From Scylla paramamosain (lineage: Eukaryota; Arthropoda; Malacostraca; Decapoda; Portunidae), in assembly GCF_035594125.1 (NCBI RefSeq), contig NC_087185.1:9626501-9690500 (forward strand): 64,000 bases of DNA, in the 5' to 3' direction. The position numbers were made by a program, and so were the translations under genes. Shown here in pieces: positions 1 through 17,529 of the stretch. The notes under the pieces were generated by a model that was not told where the DNA came from, did no database searches, and saw nothing but the letters and a program-made list of their open reading frames with translations. Position 1 is the stretch's first letter. Every line of letters starts with the position of its first letter.

Positions 1-2300
1 AAGCTAGTTTCGAATCTAATTTGGGGTTCTAGTAACTAAGAATGTGAAGAAAAACTCAAAATACACGCATTTAGTAGTTATTCTGTTTCTTAATTAAGAG
101 TGTTATTCAGGAATTTCAGCATTTTGGTATCTAAGAAACTTCTCCATATACACTAGTTTTTCCGTTTTTTGCTTCGTGGTTCTAGTGAAACTATAAAATA
201 CTCATTATACACGTTTCTTGTAATGTCTTTTTGTTTCCCAATATAGAGTGCTTTGCATCCATTTTCGCGTTTTTTTTTTTTTTTTTTGGTTACAAGCTCA
301 AAAACACTTAAAATATACTTTTTTGGTAATGTTATTCTATTTCTTTATATTGGTCTGTTTGCATCCGTTTTAGCGTTTTTTACGTAAAACACTGAAAAGA
401 CACGTTTTCAGTAATTTTGTTTAGGATTCCCATATAGAGTGACTTCCATATTATTTATCGTTTTGGTGCCTAACATGCTGAAAAACACTCAAAAGACAGT
501 TTTCTTGTAAAGTCGTTTAATTTCCCCATATAGATGTCTTTGCATGCACTTTAAGGTTTGGTACATAACAGTCCGAAAAAAAAAGCTAAAATTAACTTTT
601 TCGATAATGTTCTTTTATCCACATAATTTCCTTGAATTTTAACAGAATTTTGGCATCTCGGTACCTATGAAGATAAATAACAAAAAAAATATATATTATT
701 TTCATTTATTTGATTTATTTATTTATTTTTTTGTTTTTTGTTTCTTTATAAAGAGTGTTATTTGTGAGTTTTAGCTTTTTGGTATTTAAGTAACTTAAAA
801 ACACTTATAATACACGTTTCTCGTAATGTCCTTTCGTTTCCCAAACATAGGATTCTTTGCATGTATTTAAGCGTTTTTTGTAATGTTATTGTGTTACTCC
901 ATAAAGGATTTTTTGCATTCGTTTTAGCATTTTGGTATGTAAGGAGCTCAAAAAAATTTAACGGCAAGTTCTTGGTAAAAGTTTGTTTTATTCACATGTA
1001 ATGTGATTGTTCTTCTTTAAAGTACTTTATTGCCTAACATGCTCATAAACACTCAAAAGACATTTTCTGGCAGTATAATTTTCTCCCCACATAAACCTAG
1101 TTTCGCATGCAATTTCGTGTTTTGGTATTTAAGAATGTGAAAAACACTCAAAATACACGCATTTGGTAAGGTTGTTCTGTATCTCAATCAAGAGTGTTAT
1201 TCATGAGTTTCAGCATGTTAGTATCTAAGAAACTTTTGCCTTGTGGTTGTTGTGAAACTATAAAACACTCATTATACAGGTTTCTCGTAATGTCCTTTTG
1301 TTTCCCAATATAGAGTGCTTTGCATCCATTTTCGCGTTTTTTTGTAGGTAACAGGCTCAAAAACACTCAAAATATACCTTTTTGGCAATGTTATTCTATT
1401 TCTTCATATTGGTTTGTTTGCATCCGTTTTAGCGTGTTTCTACGTAAAACACTGAAAAGACAAGTGTTAAGTGATTTTGTTTTGGATTCACATATAGAGT
1501 GACTTCCATATTATTTACTGTTTTGGTGCCTACTATGCTGAAAAACACTAAAAAGACAGGTTTCTGGTAAACTCGTTTAATATCCCTATAGAGGTGGCTT
1601 TGCATGCAATTTAGGTTTTGGTACATAACTGTCCGAAAAAAAACCTAAAATTAACTTTTTTGATAATGTTCTTTTTTCCACATAATTTCCCTGAATTTTG
1701 CCAGAATTTTGGCATCTCGTTACCTATGAAGAAGAATTACAAAAAAAAAAAGAAAATTACTTTTTTTTGTTTGTTTCTCTATAAAGAGTGTTATTTGTGG
1801 GTTTTAGCTTTTTGGTGCTTAAGGAATTTAATAACATTCATAATACACGTTTCTCGTATTGTCCTTTTGTTTCCCAAACATAGGGTTATTTGCATGTATT
1901 TAAGCGTTTTTATAGGTAACATGATCAAAAACAATCAAAATACACGTTTTTGGTAATGTTATTCTGTTTCTTCATAAAGGGTGTTTTGCATGCGTTTTAG
2001 CGTTTTGGTATGTTAGGAGCTCAAAAACACTTAAAGGCAAGTTTTTGGGAAAAGTTGGTTTTATTCACATGTAATGTGATTGCCCTGCTTTTTAGTGCTT
2101 TATTGCCTAACACGCTCAAAAACACTGAAAAGACACTTCTCTGGAAATGTCTTTTTTTTTTTTCTTTCCACATAAAGCTAGTTTCGTATGCAATTTGGGG
2201 TTTTGGTAACCAAGAATGTGAAAAACACTCAAAATACACGCATTTGGTAAGATTGTTCTGTTTCTCAATTAAGAGTGTTATTGATGAGTTTCAGCGTTTT
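1..2300 (+). repeat. Class A higher-order satellite, block 1
   Basis: About two units of an 11-monomer higher-order repeat. The diagnostic GCATCCGTTTTAGCG segment occurs near 360 and 1410, giving a period of about 1.05 kb. Successive monomers keep their own variants: TAACAAGCTC, ACGTAAAACACTG, GCCTAACATGCTG, CATAACAGTCCG, CTATGAAGAT plus an A-tract, CTTAAGGAACTT, AACATGATC, GTAAGGAGCTC, CTAACACGCTC, AAGAATGTG, and GAAACTTCTCC. This order recurs in every class A block. Short reading frames on both strands are low-complexity translations of the repeat; I find no gene. Confidence 0.9.
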
Positions 2301-2446
2301 GGTATCTAAGAATCTCAAAAACACTTATAATGCACGTTTCTCGTAATGTCCCTTTTTTTTTCCTCATTTAGGGTGCTTTGCATGCATTTTGGCATTTTAT
2401 TTTTCACGGAATAGCTGAAAAACACTGAAAATACACGCTTTTGGTA
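2300..2446 (+). repeat. Class A to class C satellite junction, left flank of LINE copy 1
   Basis: At about 2300 the class A phrase ending GAAACTTCTCC is replaced by AGAATCTCAAAAACAC followed by a TTTCTCGTAATGTCCC monomer typical of class C. The sequence then runs TTTTTCACG, AATAGCTGAAAAAC, CGCTTTTGGTAAT and enters the LINE tail. The same junction and flank precede LINE copies 2 (near 17280-17416) and 3 (near 61730-61872). That marks it as part of a duplicated cassette. Confidence 0.7.
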
Positions 2447-2546
2447 ATAAGAACATAAGAACATAAGAAATAAGTAAATATGCAAGAAGGCATCAGGCCT
2501 ACACGTGGCAGTACTTGTATGAAATATGCCTACGTATTTCCACCTA

Positions 2547-3065
2547 TCATCGCCATCTATAAATGTGTAATTTTCTCTTACAGTTGCCAAATGCCTGAGG
2601 TCTAACAGCTTGATAACTAAGAACTTCCCAATCATCTAATACTGTATTTGAAAACCAATTCCTTCCTGTTTCCTTTTTGAACATCAAGTTTTTAGGCTCA
2701 AGCCTGAAAACTTGATGTTCTATTTTTCTTGTTCTATCATGGTGACAGATTCTAAGAATTTTCCTTATGTTTCCCTTGTTATAACCCATATACCACTTAA
2801 AGACTTCTCTGAGGTCCACTCTTAACCTACGTCTCTCTAAAGAATGTAAATTTAACAGCTTGAATCTCGCTTCGTAAGGAATACTCCTCATCCCCTGTAT
2901 CCTTTTAGTCATTCTCCTTTAAAGTGATTCTAATAGACCTTTATCCTTCCTGTGATGTGGTGACCAGAATAGGACAACGTAGTCTAGATGAAGTCTGACC
3001 AGCGCTAAATGTAACTTTAATATTACTTCGGGAGCTTTACTTTTAGCACTCCTGAAAATGAATCA
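2547..3065 (-). pseudogene. LINE copy 1 C-terminal region of the reverse transcriptase ORF
   Basis: Translation shows the post-RT region common in CR1/jockey-like elements: a LALVRLHLDY-like start, FWSPHHRKDKGLLES, MTKRIQGMRS, LHSLERRRLR, FKWYMGYNKG and TGRNWFSN. An adjacent frame carries FIDGDDRW near 2550-2590, the expected end of the protein. The frame switch between these pieces shows a frameshift. A minus-strand TGA at 3063-3065 interrupts the expected Ser-Val-Leu-Gly-Phe-Ile stretch, and copies 2 and 3 have it too. A 42-bp palindrome at 2679-2720 is inserted inside the region. Non-functional. Confidence 0.8.
2679..2720. repeat. Near-perfect 20-bp inverted repeat in LINE copy 1
   Basis: The left arm at 2679-2698 (GAACATCAAG...AGGCT) and the right arm at 2701-2720 (AGCCT...CTTGATGTTC) are reverse complements with one mismatch and a 2-base loop (CA). 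At the same place copies 2 and 3 have only the left arm, followed by TGAACCCG. The right arm is therefore new in copy 1 and is best read as a local template-switch duplication. It puts extra residues into the translated C-terminal region. Confidence 0.85.
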
Positions 3066-3192
3066 TAATACACTATTTGCTTTGTTTCTGGCCACTTTGC
3101 ATTGCTTTCTTAGACGGAGTTCGGAGCTAACTTTAAATCTCAAATTTTTTTCTTACCCTGAACCTACCAGAACTTGGTTGTTCATTGTGTAA

Positions 3193-3532
3193 CTACTGTG
3201 TGGGTTTCTTTCTACTTACGCTAAGTGCTTTGCATTTGTTGATATTAAAATGCATTTGCCATCTGTCTGTCCATTCGTTCATCCTATCCAAATCTGCCTG
3301 CAAGTCGATGGTATGCGATTCTGACCTAATTAATCTACATACTCTCGTGTCATCCGCAAATTTACTAATAACACTACTAATTCCACTATCCAAGTCATTG
3401 ACATATATTACAAACAACGTCGGCCCTAATACTAATAATCCCTTTGTCACCCCACTAATTACTTGACCCCACTCGGATTTAGAGCCGTTTATTACAACAC
3501 TGCCGCCTGCCGCTTGGCCATGACCTTATCCA
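3193..3532 (-). pseudogene. LINE copy 1 reverse transcriptase palm, motif B/C part only
   Basis: Translation gives GLLVLGPTLFVIYVNDLDSG followed by SKFADDTRVC. The FADD catalytic box (RT motif C) lies near 3349-3360 and is intact here, followed by RIRSESHTI-like and DRWQMHFNINKCK segments of the palm/thumb. The usual PQGS of motif B reads Thr-Lys-Gly-Leu-Leu, with one extra residue. The ORF breaks at about 3532, where copies 2 and 3 carry a further ~413 bp encoding motif A and the finger region. Copy 1 therefore lacks the first catalytic aspartate. Dead gene fragment. Confidence 0.85.
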
Positions 3533-4060
3533 GATCACTTATAACCTTTTTCCAATTCTTAAATACTCTGGAATATATTTGATCTGGTCCTGGTGACTTG
3601 AACTTTTCAGCTTATCTATCTCCTGTTCCACTATCTCTTTAGTTATGGTAATATCTGTCAGCTTCTCATTCTCTTCTACTCTAAATATCTTCTCACTATT
3701 CTGCAAAATCTGCATGTTTTCCTGGGCAAAGACAGTTAAAAAATACTCGTTCACAATTTTACTAATCTCCTCCCAAGAACTAAGCAGGTCCCATTCTGCT
3801 GTCTTTAAGGACCTATTGTTTCTCTATTCTTCGTCTTATATGCCTGATAAAATCCCTTGGGGTCCATCTTCGCTTCGCTGGCTACCTTTAATTCATAACT
3901 ATTTTTAGCTTTCCTTGTTGAACTCCTGACTTTTCTAATTCATTATATTATGGTCTTAAAACCACTTCCCCTGTCTTTAATCTCATATATACTTCTCTTT
4001 CGCCCTATGTAGTGTTTTAACCTCAGTCATCCATTTAGGACCATTTTTCTGTAAGTGATG
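3533..4060 (-). pseudogene. LINE copy 1 connector upstream of the RT domain
   Basis: Reading minus-strand frames gives MTEVKTLHRA, KASEAKMDPKGFYQ-like, EISKIVNEYFLTVFAQ, EENEKLTDITITKEIVEQ and DKLKSS, then in another frame SPGPDQIYSRV. These are typical of the linker between endonuclease and RT in CR1-like elements. The SPGPDQ box lies out of frame with the preceding DKLKSS near 3597-3605, a 1-bp-type frameshift shared by all three copies. The reading upstream toward 4060 is also broken by stops. Confidence 0.75.
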
Positions 4061-4105
4061 TTCCCTAACTGTCCTGAATGTAATTTTTCAACGAAATATT
4101 TATTT

Positions 4106-9119
<5,014 letters not shown>

Positions 9120-12100
9120 ACATACAGGGTGCTTTGCATGCACTTTGGTGATTTAGCACCTAAAAAGCTCAAAAACATATAAAAGACGTTTTTGGTAATG
9201 TTGTTCTGTTTCTAGATATAGTGTGTTATTGACGTTTTTTTAGGGTTTTTCTTTTTTTACCTAAGAAGCTGAAAATACTCATAATACTCTTTAAATATCT
9301 TTTATTATCCAATACCGTGATATTTCTATTGAATTTCACGTTTTGGTTTCTAACAAGCTGGAAAACGCTCAAATCACACTTTTTTTTTTGTAATGTATCC
9401 CCATAAAACGTGTTTTCCACGCGGTTTAGCGTTTTGGTACATAAGAAGCTCAAAAACACTCAAAAAATATCTTTCTGGTGATGTCGCTCCGTGCTTTGCA
9501 TGCATTTTGCAGTTTTGGTAGATAAGAAGCTCAAAAACACTCAATAAACACGTTTTATAGAATGTTTTTCTGTTTCTCTATAAAGGAAGAAGCTAAAAAA
9601 CACTAAAAATACATGTTTTTGGTTATATTGTTTGCTTTTCCAGTATAGAGCGTTTTTGTACATAAGATTTTCAAAAACACTGAAAAAGAGTTGTTTTTGG
9701 TAATCTCGTTCGGCTACTAAAATGGTGATTTCATTCATTTTGCAGTTTTGATAGCTAAGAAGCTCAACAACACTCAATATGGTCTTTTTTTTTTTTGCAT
9801 TTTTTTTCTTTCTCCATGAAGGATTTTTTATATGCACTTTTAGCGTTTTGGTAAATAACAAGCTCAAAACACTTTTAATACACGTTTTAGATAATGTTCT
9901 GATTTCTCTATGTAGGGTGTTTTGTATGCATTTTGGCGTTTTGGCACTTAACATAGTTATAATGTTGTTTTGTTTCTCCATATAGATTCCTATTCATGTG
10001 TTTTAGCGTTTTGGTACATAAGAAGCTAAAAAAAAACGCTCATAATACACGTTTCTGTTAATATTGTTTCCTTTAGACATATCAAATCATTCATTTTGGC
10101 GTTTTAATACCTAAACCTAACAATCTGGAAAACACACAAATCATACGTTTTTGGTAATGTTCATTTTCTCTCTAAAGGGTATTTAACACGTGTTTTAGCG
10201 TTTTGGTACGTAAGAAGCTTAAAAAAAAATACAGTTTTGATATTTTATAGTGAATGTTTTTACCGTTTGGTGCCTAATATCCTCAAAAAACACCCTTTTG
10301 ACAGGTTTCTGGGAATGTCGTATTCTAACCCCGGATAGGGTGATTTGTATATATTTTGGAGGGTTGTTACATAAAAAGCTGGAACTACTGAAAAGATGCT
10401 TTTGGTATTGTTGTTTGCTATTCACATATAGGGTAATTTGCGTACATTTTGGCGTTTTGATACCTAACAATCTTAATAACACTCATAATACACCATTTTA
10501 GTAATTTTTTTTTTTTTTTTGTCATATAGGGTGCTTGTCTGCATTTGACGTTTTAGTACGTAACATGGCAAAAACACTCATAATACACGTTTTTGGTAAT
10601 GTTGTTCTATTTTTCCATATAGAGAGCGATTCACGTAATTTAGTGTTTTGGTATCAATAATGTTGAAAAACACTTATAACACACGTTTTTGTTAATATCG
10701 TTTCGTTTCCCAGTAACGGATACTTTGGATGCATTTTGGCGTTTGTTACCTAAATAGCTCAAAAACACTCAAAACACACGTTTTTCTTAACATAGTTTTG
10801 TTTCACCTTAAAGGGTGTTTTACATATGTTTTGGTACGTAAGAAGCTTAAGATTTCTTAAAAGACACGTTGTTGATAATGTTGCTTTGTTTCCCTCTGCT
10901 TTCTAGCGTTTTCGTGCCTAATATGCTCAAATCACACAAATTACACGTTTCTGGTGATGTCGATTCGCTACTCAAATAGGGTACTTTGCATGCATTTTCA
11001 CGTTTTGGTACCCAACAAGTTGGAAAACAATGAAAAGACAAATTCTCGGTTATGTACTTGTTTTTCCATGAACAACGTTTTGTATGCGTTTCTGCGTTTT
11101 GGTACTAAGAAGCTGAAAAACTTTCAAAAGACACGTTTTTGTTATTGTTATTTGGTTTTGCCTTATTGGGAGTTTGCATGCACTTTAGCGTTTTGGTAAA
11201 AACACTTATAATGCAGGTTTTTGTAATATTATTCTGTTTCTTCTTATAGGGTGCTTTATATGCATTTTAGCATTTTGGTACCTAACATTGAGAAAAGCAC
11301 TCATAATACAAGTTTTTGACGATGCTGTTCTGTTTCTCAATATAGTGATATTCACGTGTTTTTAGCGTTTTGGTACAGAAGTTATAAAACAATTATAATA
11401 CACGTTTCTGTTAATATCGTTTCGTTTCCCCATATCGGGTGCTAATCATGGATTTTGGTGTTTTGTTACCTTACAAGCTCAAAAACAATGAAGAAACACA
11501 TTTTTTGGTAATGTTGTTCTGTTTCTCTATAAACAGTGTTACACTGTTTTTAGACTTTTGGTACGGAAGAAGCTCAAAAACACTCAAAAGACTTGTTTTT
11601 GATAATGTTTTATTTTCCCATATAGAGTGTTTTCAATGTTTTTATAGTTTTTTTTGTGGCTAATATGCTAAAAAAAAAAAAACACAGAAATGACACATCT
11701 CTGGGAATGCCGTTTCGTTAACTCAAATAGGATGCTTTGCATGTGTTTTATTATTTTGGTACCCAGCATGCTGGAAAAAAAAAAAACCCAAAACACGTTT
11801 TTGGCAACGTTGCTCTGTTTCTCCATAAAGAGCGTTTCGCATGTTTGAACTTTTTGGTATGTTACGAGCTTAAAAAAAAAAAAAAAAAAACATAACGCAC
11901 GTTTTTGTATCCAAAATGCATATAAAGCAATCTGTATGAGTGCTTTGTATGCATTTTGGAGTTTTGGTACCTAAACACAAAGAAAAACACTCACAGTAGG
12001 TTTTTGGTAATGTTATTCTGTTTCTCCATATATACAAATATTTGCGCGTTTTAGCGTTTTGGTACATAAGAAGATAAACCCTCAAAATACACACGATGAT

Positions 12101-14200
12101 AATGTTATTTTGTCTTCCCATGTAAAGTATTTTTCATGTGTTTTAGAGTTTTGGTGCTTAATATGCTCAAAAACATCCAAATGGCACGTTTTCTCTTAAT
12201 GTCGTTCTAGTATCTAACCAGCTGGAAAGTATTAAACACACACGTTTTCAGTAATGTTAATAGGTTTCTCAATAAGAGGTGTTTTGATCGCGTTGTTAAA
12301 AGACAAGTTTTTTTTTTTGCAATGTTGTTTGCTTTTCTCAAATAGAGTGCTTTGCATGCACATTATCGTTTTGGTAAATAACAAGCTCAAAAAAACACTC
12401 TTAATATACTTTTCTGTTAATATCGTTTTATTTCAAAATATCGGGTAATTTGCATGCATTTTGGCGTTTTGGTACCTTTCAAGCTCAAAAATACTCAAAA
12501 CACCCGTTTTTGGTAATGTTCTGTTCCTCCATAAAGATTGTTTTGGAGCGTTTTAGCGATTTGGTACGTAATAAGCTCAAAAACACTCAAAAGACACGTT
12601 TTTGATAATGTTTTATTTTCCCATGTATAGTGTTTTCCATTCTTATCAGCGTTTTGATGTAAAAAAAAAAAAACACCCAAATGACACGTTTCTGGTAAAA
12701 TCGTTTTATTACCCTAAATAGGATATTTTGCATGCGTTTTGTCGTCTTTGTACCTAACAAGATGGAAAACGCTTAAAACACACAAGTTCGTAATGCTGTT
12801 CTACTTGCTCATGAATGGCGTTTTGCATGCATTTTAACGTTTCAGTACGTAAGCAGAAAAAAAAAAAAAACAATCAAAAAGAATGTTCTTTACTTTTCCC
12901 ATACAGCGTGCTTTGCATGCACTTAAGCGTTTTGGTACCTAACAAGCACAAAAACACTCATTATATTTTTTTTCTAATAAATTTGTTCTGTTTCTTCATA
13001 TTGGCTACTTTGTATGCATTTTGGCGTTTTAGTACCTAACACAGGGAAAAACACTCATAATACACGTGTTTGGTAATGTTCTGTTTCTTTGATAGGGTGA
13101 TTTGTATGCATTTTGGAGTTTTATTATCTAACATTGCGGAAAAAAAATTGTAATACACGTTTTTCGTAACATTGTTCTGTTTCTTTATATAGAGTGTTAT
13201 TCATATATTTTTGAGTTTTGGACAAAATCTCATAATGCACTTCTCTGTTAATATCGTTTCGTTTCCTAATATCGGGTAATATGCATGCATTTTGGTGTTT
13301 TGCGATCTAAAAAAGCTGAAAAACATTCAATACAAATGTTGTTTCTCCATAAAAAGTTATTTTCCATGCGTTTGAGTGTTTTGGTACGCAAGAAACAAAT
13401 TTTTCTGGTTAATTTTCTGGTAATATCGTTCCGTTACTGCAACGAGGGTTCTTTGCATGTATTTTGGCATTTTGATACTTATGAAGCTCAAAAACGCTCA
13501 AAATACACGTTTTTGGCAATGTTGTCCTGTTTCTGCATTACACGTTATTTTGTATGTGTTTTAACGTGTTTGTACATATGAAAAAGAAAAAAAAAATTTA
13601 ATTTTTTTTTTCCCATATAGGGTGCTTTGCTTGCACGTTCTCGTTTTAGTACCTAACAAGCTCCAAAATTTTCATAACACAAGATATTGGTAATGTTGTT
13701 CTGTTTCTTCATTTAGGGTTCTTTGTATGCATTTTCTCGTTTTGATACCTGACTTGGGAATATTGTTAATATCGTTTCGTTTCCCTATATAAGGTATTTT
13801 GCATGTATTTTTTGAGTTTTATTACCTAATAGGCTCAAGAAAATAATCAAAACACACCTTTTTGCTAACGTTCTTCTGTTTCTTTAATAATGGGTGGTTT
13901 CGACGCATTTTAGAGTTTCGGTACGTAATAAGCTCAAAACACACAAAAAATTTTTTTCATGAAGTTTTGTTTTCTTATATAGAGTATTTTCCATATCTTT
14001 TTTTTTTTCTAGCGTTAGGTGCCTACTATGCTTAAAATTAATAAAAAACGTTTCGGGAATGTCGTTTCGTTACCCGAAATAGGGTCCTTTACATATATTT
14101 TGAAAATTTTAAATATAACAAGCTAGAAAACACTCAAAGCACACGTTTTTGGTAATGTTTTTCTGTTTCTCAATAAACGGCGTTTTGTATGCGTTTTAGC
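9120..14200 (+). repeat. Class B satellite, second part
   Basis: Continuation of class B. The TGTTAATATCGTTTCG marker recurs near 10055, 10689, 11408, 12414, 13245 and 13765, and the GGGAAAA-type monomer near 10561, 11283, 11970, 13036 and 13747. The implied unit is about 0.6-0.75 kb (7-8 monomers), with frequent expansion or loss. Homopolymer A runs of 10-18 bases replace the GCTCAAAAACAC core in several monomers, near 11669, 11873 and 12661. The block passes into class A at 14150-14215 within a shared GCGTTTTAGCGTTTTGGTA stretch. No gene is seen. Confidence 0.78.
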
Positions 14201-17200
14201 GTTTTGGTATGTGAGGAGCTTTAAAACACTTAAAGGCAAGTTCTCGGTAAAAGTTGGTTTTATTCCCATGTAATGTGATTGCCCAGCTTTTTAGTGCTTT
14301 ATTACCTATCACGATCAAAAACACTTAAAAGACACTTTTCTGCTATTGTCATTTTTTTCCCACATAAAGCTAGTTTCGCATGCAATTTGGGGTTTTGGTA
14401 ACTAAGAATATGAAAAGCACTCAAAATACACGCATTTGGTAAGGTTATTCTGTTTCTTAACGAAGAGTGTTATTCATGAATTTCAGCATTTTGGTATCTA
14501 AGAAACTTCTCCATATATACGAGTTTTTGCGTGTTTTTCCTTGTGGTTCTTGTGAAACTACTAAACACTCATTATACACGTTTCTCGTAATGTCCTTTTC
14601 TTTCCCAATATAGAGTGCTTTCCATCCATTTTCGCGTTTTTTGTAGGTAACAAGCTCAAAAACACTCAACATATACCTTTTTGGTAATGTTATTCTATTT
14701 CTTCATATTGGTTGGTTTGCATCCGTTTTAGCGTTTTTCTACGTAAAACACTGAAAAAAACATGTTTTCAGTAATTTTGTTTTGGATTCCCATATAGAGA
14801 TACTTCCATATTATTTTATCGTTTTGGTGCCTAACATGCTGAAAAACACTCAAAAGACAGGTTTCTGGTAAAGTCGTTTAATTTCCCCATATAGGTGGCT
14901 TTGAATGCACTTTAGGGTTTGGTACATAACAGTACGAAAAAAAGCTAAAATTAACTTTTTTCATGATGTTCTTTTTTCACATAATTTCCCTAAATTTTGC
15001 CAGAATTTTAGCACCTTCGTACCTATGGAAATTAATAAAAAAAAAATATTCTATTTGTTATTTATTTATTTTTCCTCTATAAAGAGTGTTATTTTCTGGT
15101 TTTAACTTTTTGGTACTTAAGGAACTTAAAAACACTCATAATACACGTTTCTCGTAATGTCCTTTCCTTTCCTAAACATAGGGTTCTTTGCATGTATTTA
15201 AGCGTTTTTATAAGTAACATGATCAAAAAAATCAAAATACATATTTTAGGTAATGTTATTATATTTCTTCATATTGGTTGGTTTGCATCCGTTTTAGCGT
15301 TTTCCTACGTAAAACACTGAAAAGACACGTTTTCAGTAATTTTGTTTTGTATTCCCATATTGATTGATTTCCATTATATTTATCGTTTTGTTGCTTAACA
15401 TGCTGAAAAACACTCAAAAGACAGGTTTCTGGTAAAGTCGTTTAATTTTCCCATGTAGGTGGCTTTGCATGTACTTTAGGGTTTAATACATAACAGTCCG
15501 AAAAAAAAGCTAAAATTAACTTTTTGGATAATGTTCTTTTATCACATAATTGCCCTGAATTTTGCCAGAATTTTGGTATCTCGGTACCTATGAATATGAA
15601 TAACAAAAAAAAAAAAAAAATCCTATATTTTTTATTGATTTATTTATTTTTTTCTAAATAAAGAGTGCTATTTGTGGTACTTAAGGAACTTAAAAACACT
15701 CATAATACACGTTTCTCGTAATGTCCTTTCCTTTCCCAAATATAAGGTTCTTTGCAGGTATTTAAGCGTTTTTTTAGATAACATGATCAAAAACACTCAA
15801 AATATATGTTTTTGTAATGTTATTCTGTTTCTCCATAAAGGGTGTTTTGCATGCGTTTTAGTGTTTTGGTATATAAGGAGATCAAAAACACTTAAAGTCA
15901 AGTTCTTGGTAAAAGTTGGTTTTATTCCCATGTAATGTGATTGTCCTGCTTTTTAGTGCTTTATTGCCTATCACGCTCAAAAACACTCAAAAGACACTTT
16001 TCAGGTAATGTCATTTTTTTTCCCCAAATAAAGTTAGTTTCGCGTGCAATTTTGGGTTTTGGTAACTAAGAATGTGAAAAACTCTCAAAATACACGCATA
16101 TAGTAAGGTTGTTCTGTTTCTCAATTAAGAGTGGTTTTCATGAGTTTCAGCACTTTGGTATCTAAGAAACTTCTCCATACACACGAGTTTTTTGCGTTTT
16201 TTGCCTTACGGTTCTTGTGAATCTATAAAACTCATTATACACGTTTCTCGTAATATCTTTTTGTTGCCCAATATAGAGTGCTTAGCATCCAATTTTGTTT
16301 TTTTTATAGGTAACAAGCTCAAAAACACCCAAAATATACCTTTTTTGGTAATGTTTTTCTATTTCTAGATATTGTTTGGTTTGCATCCGTTTTAGCGTTT
16401 TTCTACGTAAAACGCTGAAAAGACATGTTTTCAATAATTTTCTTTTACATTCCCATATAGAGAGACTTCCATATTATTTATCGTTTTGGTGCCTAAAATG
16501 CTGAAAAACACTCAAAAGACAGTTTTCTTGGAAAGTCGTTTAATTTCCTCATATAGATGGCTTTGCATGCACTTTAGCGTTTGGTACATAACAGTCCGAA
16601 AAAAAAAAAGCTAAAATTAACTTTTTCGATAATGTTCTTTTTTCCACATAATTTCACTGAATTTTAACAGAATTTTGGCATCTCGGTACCTATGAAGATA
16701 AAAAAAAAATTAGTATTTTTTTCTTTATTTTACTTTTTTTTTTTTTTGTTTCTGTGTTATTTGTGTTATTTGTGGGTTTTAGCTTTTTGGTACTTAAGGA
16801 ACTTAAAAACACTCATAATACACCTTTCTCTGAAAGTCCTTTCGTTTCCCAACCATAGGGTTCTTTGCATGCATTTAAGCGTTTTTATAGTTAACATAAT
16901 CAAAAACACTCAAAATACATGTTTTTGGTAATGTTTTTTCTGTTTCTCCATAAAGGATGTTTTACATGCGTTTTAGCGTTTTGGTATGTAAGGAGCTCAA
17001 AAACACTTAAAGGCAATTTCTTGGTAAAAGTTGGTTTTATTCACATGTAATGTGATTGCCCCCTTTTTTTTAGTGCTTTATTGCCTAATACGATCAAAAA
17101 CACTCAAAAGACACTTTTATGGTAATGTCATTTTTTTTCCCCATATAAAGCTATTTTCGCATGAAATTTTGGGTTTTGGTAACCAAGAATGTGAAAAACA

Positions 17201-17270
17201 CTCATAATACACGCATTTGGTAAGGTTGTTCTGTTTCTCAATTAAGAGTGTTATTCAAGAATTTTAGCGT
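14200..17270 (+). repeat. Class A higher-order satellite, block 2
   Basis: The block enters class A at the GAGGAGCTTT / CTTAAAGGCAAG monomer. GCATCCGTTTTAGCG occurs near 14707, 15274 and 16376. The 0.57-kb gap between the first two is a shortened unit in which the AACATGATC monomer joins directly to the one ending in TTCATATTGGTTGG. The 1.10-kb gap is a normal 11-monomer unit. A-tract plus TTTA-rich stretches occur at about 15040, 15605 and 16700, as in every full class A unit. No gene is seen. Confidence 0.88.
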
Positions 17271-17529
17271 TTTGGTATCTAAGAATCTCAAAAACTCTCA
17301 TAATGCACGTTTCTCGTAATGTCCCTTTTTTTCCCCATATGGGGTGCTTTGCATGTATTTTGGCATTTTTTTCACGTAATAGCAGAAAAAATACTGAAAA
17401 TACACGCTTTTGGTAATAAGAACATAAGAAATAAGTAAATCTGCAAAAAGGAATCAGGCCTACACGTGGCAGTACTTGTATGAAATATGCCTACCTATTT
17501 CCACCTATCATCCCCATCCATAAATGTGT

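Larger units (their letters stand above)
2447..4105 (-). mobile_element. CR1-like LINE fragment, copy 1 (5'-truncated, internally deleted)
   Basis: Non-LTR retrotransposon remnant read on the minus strand. Its 3' end, at the low coordinate, carries two to three TTATGTTC-type 8-bp repeats, as in the CR1 clade, where such short tails mark the 3' end. Going 5' from there come the C-terminal domain, the reverse transcriptase palm and the connector that normally follows the endonuclease. The endonuclease and ORF1 are absent, so the element stops near 4105. It is about 1.66 kb, compared with about 2.05 kb for copies 2 and 3, because about 413 bp is missing at 3532. I see no target-site duplication: the satellite reads GGTAAT on one side and CTTCTCCATAAAGGG on the other, with a few monomer bases missing. 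Clade assignment is inference. Confidence 0.85.

Noticed and set aside
3185..3466. Plus-strand open frames over the LINE copies, also at 18175, 18424, 62637 and 63346
   Set aside because: They are antisense shadows of the RT ORF. The minus strand carries the recognisable motifs.
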